Shown here piece after piece: positions 26,035-38,540 of a stretch of DNA of 64,000 nt (its first letter is position 1; every line of letters starts with the position of its first letter). The position numbers and the translations under genes are program-made. The notes under the pieces are model-generated. The model saw nothing but the letters and a program-made list of their open reading frames with translations. It ran no database searches and was not told the origin of the DNA. Source of the DNA: Datnioides undecimradiatus (taxonomy: Eukaryota; Chordata; Actinopteri; Lobotiformes; Datnioididae); NCBI GenBank assembly GCA_008933995.1, contig WARS01000029.1, positions 9,929,107 to 9,993,106 of the forward strand, written 5' to 3'.

Positions 26035-26720
26035 CAAAGTACTTTTATTTACCAGCTCATTCCATCCTAATGCTAGACTTATATGCTGCATTTGACACTG
26101 TAGAGCATAATAATAAATACATTAATCAACTTCAAGTTTTACTGTAATAAGCCTCTTTATCCATTATTCACCTCTTCCAGAATTACCTGTGGTATACTTC
26201 ATGGATGTATTTTAGGCCCACTCTTTTTAAGTATAAAGGTTCCCACCTGGTCTCTTAACAAATGGGCACTACATGCATTCAAATGTTTATGCTGATGATA
26301 TGCAGCAAACTCTTCCTCTCCTTTTTGTTGATTGTGATAGCCTGGTTGGTTTGGTTTGGTTTTCTTATTCTACTGTTTAGCTCATTGAAGGTAAGATGTA
26401 TTCAATTTTATTTGAATGCAATCATTGAAATGATTACATTCACCTCCTCGATCAGAATCTCAACAACCCTTTCACAGAAATACAGAAATAAAGTCCACTC
26501 CTGTTCATACTTCCCAATGCACAGGACCTCAGGAACTGAATAATAGTATACACGAGGAACCTTCAAAACAGCATCTGGTTTACTGTTATTTATAACAATA
26601 ACTGGTGGCTGGCAAGGGTATTACAGTTGATGCAGACCAGCAAGATGTTCAACTTTACATTTCCATTCTAACCAAGAAATCAGAGACTTTGTTGATATCT
26701 TCTTAAAACTGATCAAAGAA
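26035..26720 (+). mobile_element. L2/CR1-like LINE reverse transcriptase relic
   Basis: Plus-strand pieces of a non-LTR reverse transcriptase are visible in order. LMLDLYAAFDTVEHN (about 26070-26110) matches the LDLSAAFDTVDHN block, and GILHGCILGPLFLS (about 26190-26230) matches GVPQGSILGPLLFS. CYADDMQ (YADD at 26288-26299) is the catalytic box. A second block, ADQQDVQLYISI from 26629, looks like a mutated second YADDVQLYISI. The pieces are in different frames with stops, so the copy is long dead. Two versions of the catalytic box suggest either two overlapping copies or an internal rearrangement. Ends are not defined. Confidence 0.62.
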
Positions 26721-26910
26721 TTTGCTTTTTTAGTAGTTGGATATGAAATCAAGCAGGTCACATGGAAAAATAATCTTTTTTTCCAACAAGCCAGACTTTT
26801 AATAAAGATCTTAAAGTAAAAAAAAAATTGAATGTGTTAAAAAAAGAAAAAAAATCAGATTTATAGTTTTCGTCCAAAAATAGGAAAAAGAAAAAGAAAC
26901 AGAGGACCAA

Positions 26911-26916
<6 letters not shown>

Positions 26917-26953
<37 letters not shown>
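26917..26953. repeat. (AG)n microsatellite
   Basis: Perfect AG run of about 37 bp, next to an A-rich stretch (26815-26910). Confidence 0.97.
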
Positions 26954-26956
<3 letters not shown>

Positions 26957-28129
26957 GAACACATGGGGTAAAAGGGATTTCCTGAGGCAATGGTATCAAT
27001 ATGTTTAACATATCCTCCCTGTTTTACTATCTCACTGCTGGGTTCCCACCCTCCCTCCCCACATAAAGCACATCATCGAGTTCTTCCTTTCCTCGGCAGC
27101 TTGCAAAGATGTTGACGGATGTTGGTTTGGACTCAGGGATAGGGATAGTTGCCAAAAGCTAAGTCTTATCTTCTCCTCAACCTGTGTCATGTTTGAGAAA
27201 AATGAGAGCAGAAAAGGAACAGCACAATGATGCCGGGGCTACAACATGTCAGGTCATTTTGAATTGCAAGTGGTTTCTAGTGACAAAAAATAGCACGCAC
27301 ATAACCAAGTTCAACAATGCTATAGTTTAAAATATGAAGAATTAACAAGACTCATCTCAGCTGGTATTACTACTGTACTATATTTATACCTGTATTTTAT
27401 AGGGAGACAGAAACAACATAAATAGACGGATTCTGTACATCTTTACAGGTGTTGCATGATAAGTATCTGCACCAAATGCAAAAAAAAAACCCCAAAACAA
27501 AACACACACACTAGGTTATATTAATCTATCTTTTTTCTTCCTTTTTTCTACATGTTTCTAATGAGGATGGTCTTTAGATAAACCTTCATAACTTTCTTCA
27601 TGGTATAAAAGATGGACAGGTCTTGGTGTATCTAATATGGCAGCTGGATGCCTCAAAACATGTATTTAATTATGTTTAAATGTATTTAATAAGCTTTTGT
27701 AGCTCGCACCATAGGTCTTTCAGAAATTCCATTTTATACATCCAACACTGAATTGCTACTGGATTGCAAATCATTTTTTATTCTGCACATCACATCAAAT
27801 TATAGAGCTGTCATTGAAAAAAAAAAAAACTAACTTAACTGAAATTTAGAAAATGAGTATTCCAAATATCAAACGTGACATTTCCCCTCTCTGCCACAAA
27901 CACCTGCTTCAATAGATAATGTTAACGCTTTTCCAGGTCAAGACCCTCTGATGAATTTCACAGTACATTCTGCCAGCTCTCAGACATGTTAACGACTCAG
28001 GGATGATTTTCATGGGTATTTTTTCTTCAGTGAAAATATTTTCATAGTGTAAAAACAATTCACTGCACTTGCAATTGTAATTATTCTCCATCCATTGGTT
28101 GTAACAAGTTTCTGCTCTCAGGCAGTACA
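26954..28129. other. Noncoding DNA
   Basis: AT-rich unique sequence with short A runs (27480-27489, 27818-27829). No gene or recognised repeat. Confidence 0.45.
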
Positions 28130-28255
28130 AGAGAAAGAGACGTAAAGGAGAAAAGGAGAAACAGAAACTACCAGAAAAAGGGGAAGGATAGAAAGATAGA
28201 GTGAAAGAGGGAAAGGAAAGAAGGATAGAAAAGGGAGGGAGAGTGAGGTTGAGGC
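28130..28255. repeat. Polypurine-rich tract
   Basis: About 125 bp almost entirely A and G on the plus strand (GAAAGAGACG, AAAGGGAGGGAGAGTGAGG), a degraded GA-type simple sequence. Confidence 0.6.
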
Positions 28256-31200
28256 CTGTGGTGGATTGTGGGCTGGGGCTGCTGCTGCCTCAGCATAGTC
28301 AGCCGACCGGTCTAGCCTGAGGTGATATGTTTTCCTCAGGAAATATCTGTGGAGGCTAGTGGGTCTAGTACTGGGAGCCCTGCTGGCTGTGAGCAGCCAG
28401 GGAGTGTAGGGGGTTGGGGGAGCGGGGCTGAGGGCTTAGAGCAGCCATATGAAAGGATTCGCTTCCTGGGGTAGAGCTGGGAGTGATTCAGGCTGAGCTC
28501 CAGCATGACAGAGCTTGACAATGGTTTAATACAAGGTGTATATGCTGTAATGGTGCAAATAAATTAGACAAAAGGAGCTTTTTGAACATGTTTTCCTGTT
28601 CAATTTTTGGTCTTTAGATTTAAGAAAGGACTTATTACTTATTAATGACTTACTGCAAAACCACAATTTTAGGCATGGATGTGGAGAGTATGTTTTTCTA
28701 GATGGAAACAAACCACGGGTACAGATTTTTAATTGACGTCCATACATTCTGACATTAAACAACTGTGTTTTAACATTTTGCCTGAAGGGGCCATAGAGCT
28801 GAATCAACATGTTGACAGACAAGTAAAAATGTAAAAATGCTGCATACTCTAGTTGTATGCAGCTCGATCCTATACAAAGAAGGACCAATGAAGAACAGCT
28901 ACGCTTGCTATGCTTGGCTAATTCCCAATGAAAAGAAATAACCTTTAAAACCATTCATATATGAGGATATGAAGGTTACCATGTTCATGTCTGTTTAAAT
29001 GAAATGTTTATGACGCCCCTTGACCAGTAACCTGAATATTATGTGCAGATTTTTAACCTCTGAAATGTTTCATTCCAAAATTTATTTTTGACCACTGGAA
29101 AAAGTGTCTTACAAACTAAATACTAACATAAAATGAAAAGGAAGGTAACTGAAAAGGTTGACAAAACAAGAATCCCATGACAGAGCAGATTTACATTTAG
29201 AGACACTGAGCAATAAAAGTCTGACATCAATTTCTTTTCATTTCAAACGATGTGAAACACACTGCCTCTGGTGTAATTAAAAGCTTTATTTTAATCTGAT
29301 GAGCCTGCATGTCTAGACTATTCGGCATTAACTAATATTGTTCTTCGCCTGTGTGTCAGTGTTTTAAAGAAAGTATTTGGATGATTTATGAACTGTTTCT
29401 CCCTTGAAATAGAGATCTAATTATTAATAAGTGAAGAATACAGAGGAGAAAGACTCCAGACTGCAAAAGAAAACTCACGTTCAGCTCTCCAGAGTCTACA
29501 GCCCACCTCGCCTGCAGCGAGTTCATCTGTGGAGCGTCTGTTTGCGGAGATACAGGTGAGTATGGATGACAGTCTGTCTGTTTGTTTATGTGTGGGAACG
29601 GTGTGCATTTGTGTGTGTTGGTATATATACATTTAATTTTGTGTGTTTTACTTTGGGTGTAGTGAGAACATATGTAGGCGCATGTCAGTTAAAAATCTGT
29701 GTGAATATGTAAAAAGAGTGTGTGTTTGTGTGAGCGTGTGTGCTGTAAATCCTCTCCTCTAGACTTCCAGGATCCCCTATTTGTTGATCTCACAGGGATA
29801 GGATAGGAGATTATGCCTGGATTTCCATGTTTCAAACTTCATCAAACAGCCAGCACAGAGGAGTGAAACAGGATCCATATGGAAACTAGCTCACACATAG
29901 ACACATGCATACAGTCACAACCACACACAAGCATACATTTGTAGAAATATCCACAAATGGGGCGTTACAGTACACATTGTTAAGGAACCGTTCTGTGTTT
30001 GCATTTTGAATTCTGGGATATAATCACAATTTTCTCAAAGAGGAACCATATGAGAAGTTGTACATGTCCCCACAGTTGCTCTTGAAGGAAAGCAGGTGGC
30101 CAATTTGTTGTTTGAACTTCAATATCACATCCATAAATCCGTTTTAAAAAGTGACATAGAACATAATCTATGACTTTACAAAAAACATTATCAGCTGGAG
30201 ACACTGAAATTTTAGGTAAAGACTTTACATTCTTAAAGGTGCTTTAACATCAACAAGCCACTAACATGTTAGATATAAATGATTTTTTGTTATTGTAACA
30301 TATCATACCATTAATGATCCAAGTACATGTACGCAGTTACTACACTTAACAACAATTTTGAGGTATTTGTACTTTTTGTGACTATTTCCATTTTATTAAT
30401 CTTTAGTTAACGCAAAGTGTAATATATACAAATATAATCAAAAAATAAATTGCGTGTTATTATAGATTAAGCAATCCAGCAGTATATAAAGTAGTACTGC
30501 TTTCTTTAACTACAACATGAAAATGATGTGTACGTTTCCAATTTTAATTTACATCAAATATTATGATTAGAATAACTTAACTATATTCTTCTGAAATGGG
30601 CCGCATTTGCATAATTAGGGCTTAATGTTTTAGATGTACAGTATATTTTTGCAACTTTTGTGCTTTTACTAAAATAACATTTTTAATGAAGGACTTTTAT
30701 TTATAAAGGAGTATTTGTAGACTGAAGCTACTTGTCACAGAGTAAAATATCTGAGTACTGTCACCACCAATGACAGTCTCTCCTGATGTCTATGTTGCCT
30801 TTGTGTGTAACCTGGTCATGATGCTTATAGAGAATCCTGGATTGCAATACAACACAAAGGCAAGAACAGAATGAGCTTTTTTTTCTTGTGTAAACAAAAC
30901 TAAAGCTTGTAGACTTTCTGACAGTGGTCGGTGGCGATAGAGTTAAAGAGTGAGTGGAATTTCTGAGCACTGGTAGCGCTATGGAGCGGTGATTTTAAGA
31001 GTTGGTGTCTGTTTTGTTAGTGTCTTGTGCCTGTGTAGGAGGACATGAATGACATAATGGATGCAAAGCACAGACTTACCAATGGTTTCATCCTATTCCA
31101 CTGATGAATACAGCAAGCAAAAATGAATGTAAACGCTGTAAGCTCCAACTTTTTACAAAAATCAGTTCTGCAAATGTTTTATGACTGTGGAAATACATTC

Positions 31201-32400
31201 AACATATTTACTATGGGCCAGAAGAATACAATGTCTTCTGCTGAAAAACAGTGACCATAAACACCCAGCATTTATTTCACGGCTTATACAGCTGCATGGT
31301 GTGCAAAGGAATTTTCCTGTTAATTAAACAGATGATGTTTAGCAGGTCAGCTATTTTAACTTGTATTATAAGTTTACTGTAATGGTTGCTTAAAATATTT
31401 GTATCTTGTCCTGTGTGCAAGGGGGTGGCAGGACAATTAGGACACAACTTAGATAGGAAGCAAATTTAAACTGGACAGTAACATGTTGCACCAGGAATGC
31501 CTCTGCATGACTAGTTGTCATGATTTAAGACTTAATTGTTTCCAGTAATTATATGTAATATCCTCACTTGTTGCCTGGTTACACATCCTGGTTTGCTATT
31601 GAGGAAAACAAGCCAAGTTTGCTTTGTTTACAGGTGGTTGTTTACTTGAGATGAGGTCTGAAGTCAAAGCAGGTGAATGACTCAGTGGAGGGAGATTCTT
31701 CTTGTGCTGCTCAAACAATGCAGCCAGCCTGTAAATAGGAAACGACCAGGAACACGGCAAGGGGAAAAGATGTGTTGCCTTGTATGAAAATGTGGAAGTA
31801 GAGTATGTGTATTTATGTCTTTGCATGTTAGTTTAACTGAGCATTATGAAAGACTTGATGTCTTCAGTTTTCTTTTGTGTTGCATTAGTGTGACACAGAT
31901 GTGACTCTCTGTACTAAATTGAATTTGTATGCACATCTGTAACTGCCAGCCATTATGCACATTAATGGTGTATTTAGACATTTTCTTCTGTTTTGTCTTT
32001 GAGTGAGTGTGCATGCTTAAGTGTGCACTAACAAGTAGGAAACAAATTGCACTGTCATTATTTATTTGTGCATGTGTCTGTATGTGTGTTTGTGTTGCTG
32101 GTCCAGTTCCTCCTGGCTATCACAGGAAGAGATAGAGAGTCCGGGTTCAGTCTTGATCGATGTGCTGCTGTGTTCGAAGGAAGCAACAAGTGTGTGAACG
32201 TGTGTGAGTGTGCAGTGTGTGTGTGGCATCATTTATTTCTTGTCATTGCTGACCATCTACCACAATTTCTTGTTTTTTTTCACTATGCCTTTTCTCTGTG
32301 ACTAAGTTTCATAATATGCCCTTTATCTATGAATCAGCTGTTTCTTGAAACTATTCCTTTACAGCTCCTGGCATGACCATCCCTTTGAATGATTACAATG
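28256..32400. other. Noncoding DNA
   Basis: No gene recognised. The part 28256-28530 is GC-richer and repeat-free, with GCTGCTGCTGCC and paired CCTCAGG/CCTGAGG words, and could be control DNA. The remainder is AT-rich, with GT-rich patches near 29580-29750. The 142-codon open stretch on the minus strand at 28526-28954 shows no known domain. Confidence 0.42.
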
Positions 32401-35400
32401 AGGTCTAATCGCCAAAGGTGGCACATACATTTTTTCACCTTTTCCAATAGTATCCAGTATGGCAAATAAATGAATTAAGTTACAATTGAGACTCTTTATT
32501 TATTCAATTAAGTCTCTCCTGATTGAACTACATTCTAACGTCAAGTACCTCTGTATATACTAACAGTCGGGAAAATACCGCCAATTCACCATGGTTAATT
32601 CCATATATAATGTATTGTGTTAAAAAATTAATACATCTTCAATTTATAGCTGGCAAGTCTCACACTTGCATTAAACCCAGGCAAGAAGCTTGGTAATGTA
32701 TGTTATGCAATTCTGACTGACTTTGTCAGTCTGAAGGGGTAAACTGAGACACACACGAATCAATTTCTGAACCCGTTGATATCTTTTTTAACATATGAAA
32801 ACCTGCTGCTTCAGTACATCAAAATTAAAAGATAAGAAGTTCAAAAAGGGGTAGACACCCAGATTTTTGTGTTTGACACTCTATTTAACAGGAAACGTAA
32901 AAATCTCTTTCAGTATCATTTTCTACGTAGGTGGCTGGTATTCTTAGTTCATTCGTGTGCTCTTTTTTATTTGCCTTGAGAGAGGGGATCATAAATCTCT
33001 ACAAGAAAAGTCACACTGGAGGAGGTTTTCCTCTAAAAATACTCCTGGTTTTCCTTGTCAGGGGTGAGAGGGCTTCACGTGTGGTCTCACCTAAAAGAAA
33101 AGAGTTAATATCACAGCTGGGAGGTGGCGAACCTTGTGGTTAGAGCCCAAACAGAAACAATATCTCACTTCTCCTCAATAAAGTGGAAAAAGACATCCTG
33201 TATCCCCTACTCTCATGAACAGCAGACATGCATGTTTGCTAACAGCTTTTGAGGAGAGAAACAACTTTTTATATAGATTTTTTTTAATCTTTAAAAAGAC
33301 AGGCACAGAGAGGGTTTGTCGAAAGGCGAACCTCCTCTCTTTTTGTCCTTTGAGAGCCCCCCCCACCAGCATCTCTTCATATCCAGTCCAGCGTCATAAG
33401 TGGTGGTCGAACCACAATGTTTTCTCAGAGCGGTTGGTTACACTGTTCTCCTCCCGCGGTTGCTAGACCATGGCAGGGGAAGAAGCTTGTTCAACATGTT
33501 TCCCGTTTAAAAAAAATGTCTGCTCCCTCCCTTCTTCTCCAATACCACCCAAGAGTTGGGGATCCTCCTACGCCAAGTGGGGGTAGGCAAAATGCGTGTG
33601 CAAACTGAATCTTGTGACATCACATGATTTAGACTGCTCCAAATACAGACTGCCAATGTACATCGGGTGCCCCAAAAAGTAATTCACCTCAAACAGCGGT
33701 GGTCCATAATCTGGGAAGCATTAGAAGTATCCAACCACAGAAGTAGAACTTTGTTCCACAAGACTTTAGAGAGGTACAAGAATTCAAATACACAGAGGAG
33801 AGAAGGTCTTTCAGAAAATACATTCTAAAGCTTATTGATGCTGTAGTTCAGTTGTTTTTCCTGGTGTCTGAGTATTTTTTTTTCCATTGACCAAATCAGT
33901 TTTATTAAATTTTTAGGCTATATTTCCTCAGGAAGTAAAATCTTCTAAAAGCAGCAGCCAATCTTCATTTTTATGTTTTCTCTCAGCGCAGATGGAACTC
34001 TTCATCGTCATCCCTCTGCAGCTTCTCAAGTTATTAACTCTGTGGAGGATGGGTTAGGATTTTGATTTTAAGTCTATCCTGATTAGCTAAACAAACACAT
34101 GAACATTTCAATGTGCTGCTCTCCAAGGTTGAATGGGCAAGTCTATAGTCTAATACAATGTGACTTCTTTGTTTATAGCAGCAGGGTTACAACGTGTGAT
34201 CTTCATTCTCTACTACACCTCAGTGATATAGGCTATGAAGCGATGCAGACATTAAAGATACACCCCTCCTCCCTGATCCAATCTGTCACTGTGGTTATTA
34301 CAGTCTTGGTCACAATGGGACTGACCTTCACCAAAACTCAATGGATCTGTGTGACACACATACAATCCATCCACAAAATCACCAGGCTTTGCCATCAACA
34401 AGCTCATCGAGCGTATCACCTCACTATTCCTCGAAGAACAAAAAGAAACCTTCCCTGTGGTGCACAATTGCAGCCGGTAGTAAATTGGCATACAAATGAC
34501 AATGATGATATGTTTTCTTCCCTTTAAGATTCGCAAGATCTGATCAAGAGTCAACGCATAGTAATTGAACTTCCAAGAAATGCCTTAATCACTGGAAAAA
34601 AATCAATCAACTGAACAATATTCCACACACAAATTAAATTCTAACTATTACCCAAACAACTGAACTACAAACTAACAGCAGAAGGTTTGGAAGGCTTTTA
34701 GCCTTTAAAGGAAGATGGAACATACTGACTGCCTACTCTTTAATAAAAGAGGAAAAAACATCCCAGAAGTGGTTTTATAGATAAAAAGTTCAGTCTCCAA
34801 TGCTAAAGCTGTCTTTCTGCACTACATACCTACACTAACAGGTCAAGTTCATTTATCTTTTTATTTGTCACTTCATCAACATTTAAGCAGCGGTAACCAC
34901 AAGCTCTATTGTCATTATAAAAGAGCCCATTTCTATTTATTACCAAGAGTGCCTGTGACCTCCACACCACAGCTCAGGAGACGTTGGTAGGTTCCTCTTA
35001 TTTGGACGAAGGAAGTCAATTAATTCATAAATACTTTAGCACGTTTACAGTAAAGCGAGGGGAAGATGGCTATTGATTGATCCCACTAACACAGCAGCAA
35101 CCCTCCCCCTCCCTTCATGTGAAGTACCTTAATGAACCAGGGGCTTTTCTTAACCAAGAATAATGCAATCAGAAAACAGAAGAAAACATAATGATTTTTA
35201 CCCTCAGTTAAGTGGGGAAGGACTTGGAATATGAATTCGCTTGCTGTAAGGAGGATGTCCGGGGCCAGTAATTGGTGTCTGATGACCATAAGTGGTGGTA
35301 ACTATCCGTTATTTCAGTGTAAAACAAAGGCACAGGGAAGAAATTATGCAAAATGAGGATAGAATTTAGAATTTTTTTTCAATTGAAAAAATATGAAGTA

Positions 35401-36294
35401 TTAACTGCAAAAATATATTTTTAGAGCGAATGGAAAACTAAATGGAAAGGTGTTTGGTGGAAAAGAAAAGGGAAGCTGGATGGCCACAGATCCTCTGTTC
35501 TTTCCTTTGAGGAAATTTGGTGAAACAGCAGAAAAAAGTGACCTCATTTTTACTGCACCAAGACGGTCACACCTTTGGCGACCCAAGCAGACACACAGAT
35601 CACAGACCTCAGCACTTCACAGAAGTAATTTTCACTCTAGGGTCACAAACAAGAAGTGATAATGCAGAATCTGTAAAAGAATATCTTTGAAAGTAAAAAA
35701 AAAAAGCTCTTCATCATCTTCCTTCTATCTGTAGGAAAACAACCGCCATATTTCATGGCTGCTTGACAGGGAAACTGGTAATTGAATGGATTAATCTTTT
35801 AGCTCAGCAGTGAAAGAGAAACTCCTTCCAATGGAAACAGCTTTCCTATCAGGAAAGTCCATGCTCATCTGGCTTTTACCCCTACTTAGGGTTATGAATT
35901 ACCGGCAGCCCATCAGCCGAGCAATATCTCAATAGAATAAAATATGTATGCACTTTGAAGCCGATTTTATGCCCTTTAAAAACCCATGCAGATAAATGGA
36001 CGTGTGAAACACTTCTAAGGCTGACTAATGTGGGAAATATTGAGCTAAGTAATTGCAGCTGTTTCATCAATAAGCTCAGTAAAGAAGATCATTACGGTGA
36101 AAGGTGATTAACACTGAAGTTGTAAGGTAGTGTGAAGAGGCATACACAAAAATGGAATAAAGTAAGCGTACTTCGTTATTTACATAGCACAAACTAACGA
36201 TTTAAAAAACTGATGAGAGGATACCAGTCAAACATACTGGCGACTTTAGATTTGTTAGGGCTGCCTGAGAAAGAGCAATGACCTTGAAATGTGT
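32401..36294. other. Noncoding DNA; candidate control patches
   Basis: No gene recognised. The patch 35735-35930 is free of simple repeats and carries GGTAATTGAATGG, GGATTAATC (35788-35796, bicoid/OTX/PITX type) and TATGAATTACC. The patch 35400-35600 is also unique and moderately GC-rich. The sequence TGACCTTGA at 36279-36287 matches an NR5A half-site on the minus strand, but one such word is expected by chance. The 142-codon open stretch at 34099-34527 has no recognisable domain. Confidence 0.42.
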
Positions 36295-36315
36295 TGCTGC
36301 TGCTGCTGCTGCTGC
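36295..36315. repeat. (TGC)7 trinucleotide repeat
   Basis: Perfect 21-bp TGC run in noncoding DNA; CAG on the other strand. Confidence 0.95.
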
Positions 36316-38389
36316 ATGTTCAATTAGCATGTAATTTTTCTGCCCTCACTATGTTGCTTGATTTCAATTAAAGGCAAAATAACTGTGAAAACAGCATTAT
36401 ACTAGGGGTAAAAATAGTAGAAAATAATACAAATGTAAAGAAGACATGACATCTGAAACATAAGTGGCTGTGAGTTGGCTGTGTTGTGTCTCAAATCAGT
36501 CCCTAACATTGCAAAATGCACTATAATAATCTTGAGTGTGACATTTATCCAACACATTATATCCTAAAAAACAAGATATTGCATCTTCTTTGGTTAATGT
36601 GATGATTGTGTGACCTATACACCTGTGAACTGTTACAAACAATCGACGTATGTGTGAAATTTCAATTTACTGCTTGATACAACAGTAAATGGGTGAACAG
36701 GGGAGTGATTTTGGACACAACCACGGTGAAAATGAATAGTGCAGCACAGCACAGTAGAGTAACAAGAAAAATGATCATCAAGGGAAGATCAACATTCTCA
36801 ATTCACAACAAAAAATTAAGTAAACATGCACAAAAATGTCTGTCAGTATTTGCTTTGTCACGGATTTGACAAAACTGTCGGTGATACAATGACATTTAAG
36901 CAACGTGGAACTTTTGTGGTTGCTACTATCAACAGAACATGCTAATTAAACTAACTCCTGGTGGGAGAATAGTAATGTATCACTGTTTCTCAAAGTCTAA
37001 TTATTTTAATATTACTTGTTATCAATGGTAACAGTATGGTGTAATATCTAATAGGCCTTTTTTTCTCAGTGGCCACCATTTGTAAAAATCAGGTATTTTA
37101 CCTTGAAAAAGTGGTTAATATCACTAAATGAAACTGAATTCTGGTAACCAAATAGAGTATACCTATAAGGAAAAAGACACAGAGTGCTTCTTCTATATTA
37201 GCAAAGAAGGTTTAACTGTACTTTTTATTCATACTCATTCATGCAATCTTTACATCCGCACAAAATTACAAGTAGGGTGAGTGTATGGTACATGGTTGAG
37301 ATGAAAGTTTGTGAAAATAGAAAAAGAGAGATTTCACATATGTTGGTGTGTGTGCGTGAATGTATGTGTAGACAGGCGGAGGCCATTTGTTCTCCTCAGG
37401 GCCCCCAAAGCAATCAGTCCATCAGTGGAGGTGGAGCCTGGCTAATTTCCCACCCTGATCCCCCCCCCCTCACTCGTTCTTAAGACGGATGCTTTGGGTA
37501 ATAAGGCTAATCAATACACTTCCTCACAGTCCTCCCCATCCGCCCAGTCCCAAGACATTATTAGCCGTTTGTCATCAGGACGGTCACTTGTTCTTATTAG
37601 GCATCACCACCTTGTTTACATGGTGGTGCTGCCCACCTTATACACATAAACACACAAATTAGCATAAGGAGGTTGCATGAAAACACGCAAAAATGCTAAG
37701 ATGTACAATAGGCACACATTCATGCACCTTTCTGTGCACAAACTATATATTAACACTGTGGTCACACCTTCAAACACACACTGACCACCTGCCAGCTGCA
37801 GTCCACGCTCACTACGAGGCAAAATTACATACAGTGTGTACACCACGTCCTCACATAGACAGTAACACACACACACACACACACCTCCCAGGCAGTGATG
37901 AATAGACACATGGGTGCTCTGTGACAGGTTACACATGCACAGTGGTGTCAGGATCTATACGGAGAAATTAATCAACAATGACAACATCTTTGGTGGCTCC
38001 CCTCTCCCAGCCCACAGCTCAACATGCTGTAATTTGCCCTGTATGATTACCCCAGGGTCCTGGGGGCACCCCCTTCTTAATTAATTAAGCATTGTGCCGG
38101 CAGGGAGGTGTCTCAGGAGTGCCATGCAGAGGCACATGCACAGTGTTTTTACCTGAAGTCACTTCTCTGAAAAGTTCTTTCAACAGAGACTAAATTATCT
38201 TCCGTCCATAAATCAGCTGTGCATAAATTTATCAAGATATAAAAATAGTACTTAGAATCATTCCAAGTTTGTGTGACATGGTATTTTTCAGTTTTTGAAA
38301 TGTACTGACCTATTATCTGTAGAAAGTGATGACACTTTCACTGTCACCTAATCACAAGTTTGTTAATCTGCAAAAGGTTGTGGGCACAT
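36316..38389. other. Noncoding DNA
   Basis: No gene. The patch 37370-37640 is GC-richer, with CAATCAGTCCATCAG and TTATTAGCCG words and a C9 run near 37460. The patch 37990-38130 has TGATTACCCC and TTAATTAATTAAGC and is another repeat-free candidate. A short (CA) run lies at 37866-37884. Confidence 0.42.
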
Positions 38390-38540
38390 TGATAGCTGAA
38401 TGGCAATAGTGCATGGCTGCATGGTTGCAACTGTCAACAGTTTGATTCCACCCAATGACCTTTGTTGCATGTCACACTCCACTCTCTCCCACTTTCCTCT
38501 TTGCCACAAGTGTCATTAAATAGCAAATAAACTTTAAAAC
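38390..38540 (+). mobile_element. Decayed tRNA-derived fish SINE
   Basis: An A-box-like GATAGCTGAATGGCAATAGTG (38391 onward) and a B-box-like GTTTGATTCCA (38440-38450) are spaced like a tRNA promoter. They are followed by ATGACCTTTGTTGCATGTCA and a C/T-rich run (CTCTCTCCCACTTTCCTC). The body ends near AATAGCAAATAAACTTTAAA. This order (B box, CTTTGCTGCATGTC, CTCTCTCCCC, AATAAA-like end) is that of a very common teleost tRNA-type SINE. The copy is clearly mutated, so it is old. No target duplication was identified. Confidence 0.62.

Noticed and set aside
34099-34527. 142-codon plus-strand open stretch with some overlap on the minus strand.
   Set aside because: No recognised domain, no splice sites that fit, no support from neighbours.
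36279-36287. TGACCTTGA, an exact NR5A-type half-site on the minus strand, suggesting autoregulation.
   Set aside because: A given 9-mer is expected about 0.5 times in 64 kb counting both strands, and nothing else supports this site.
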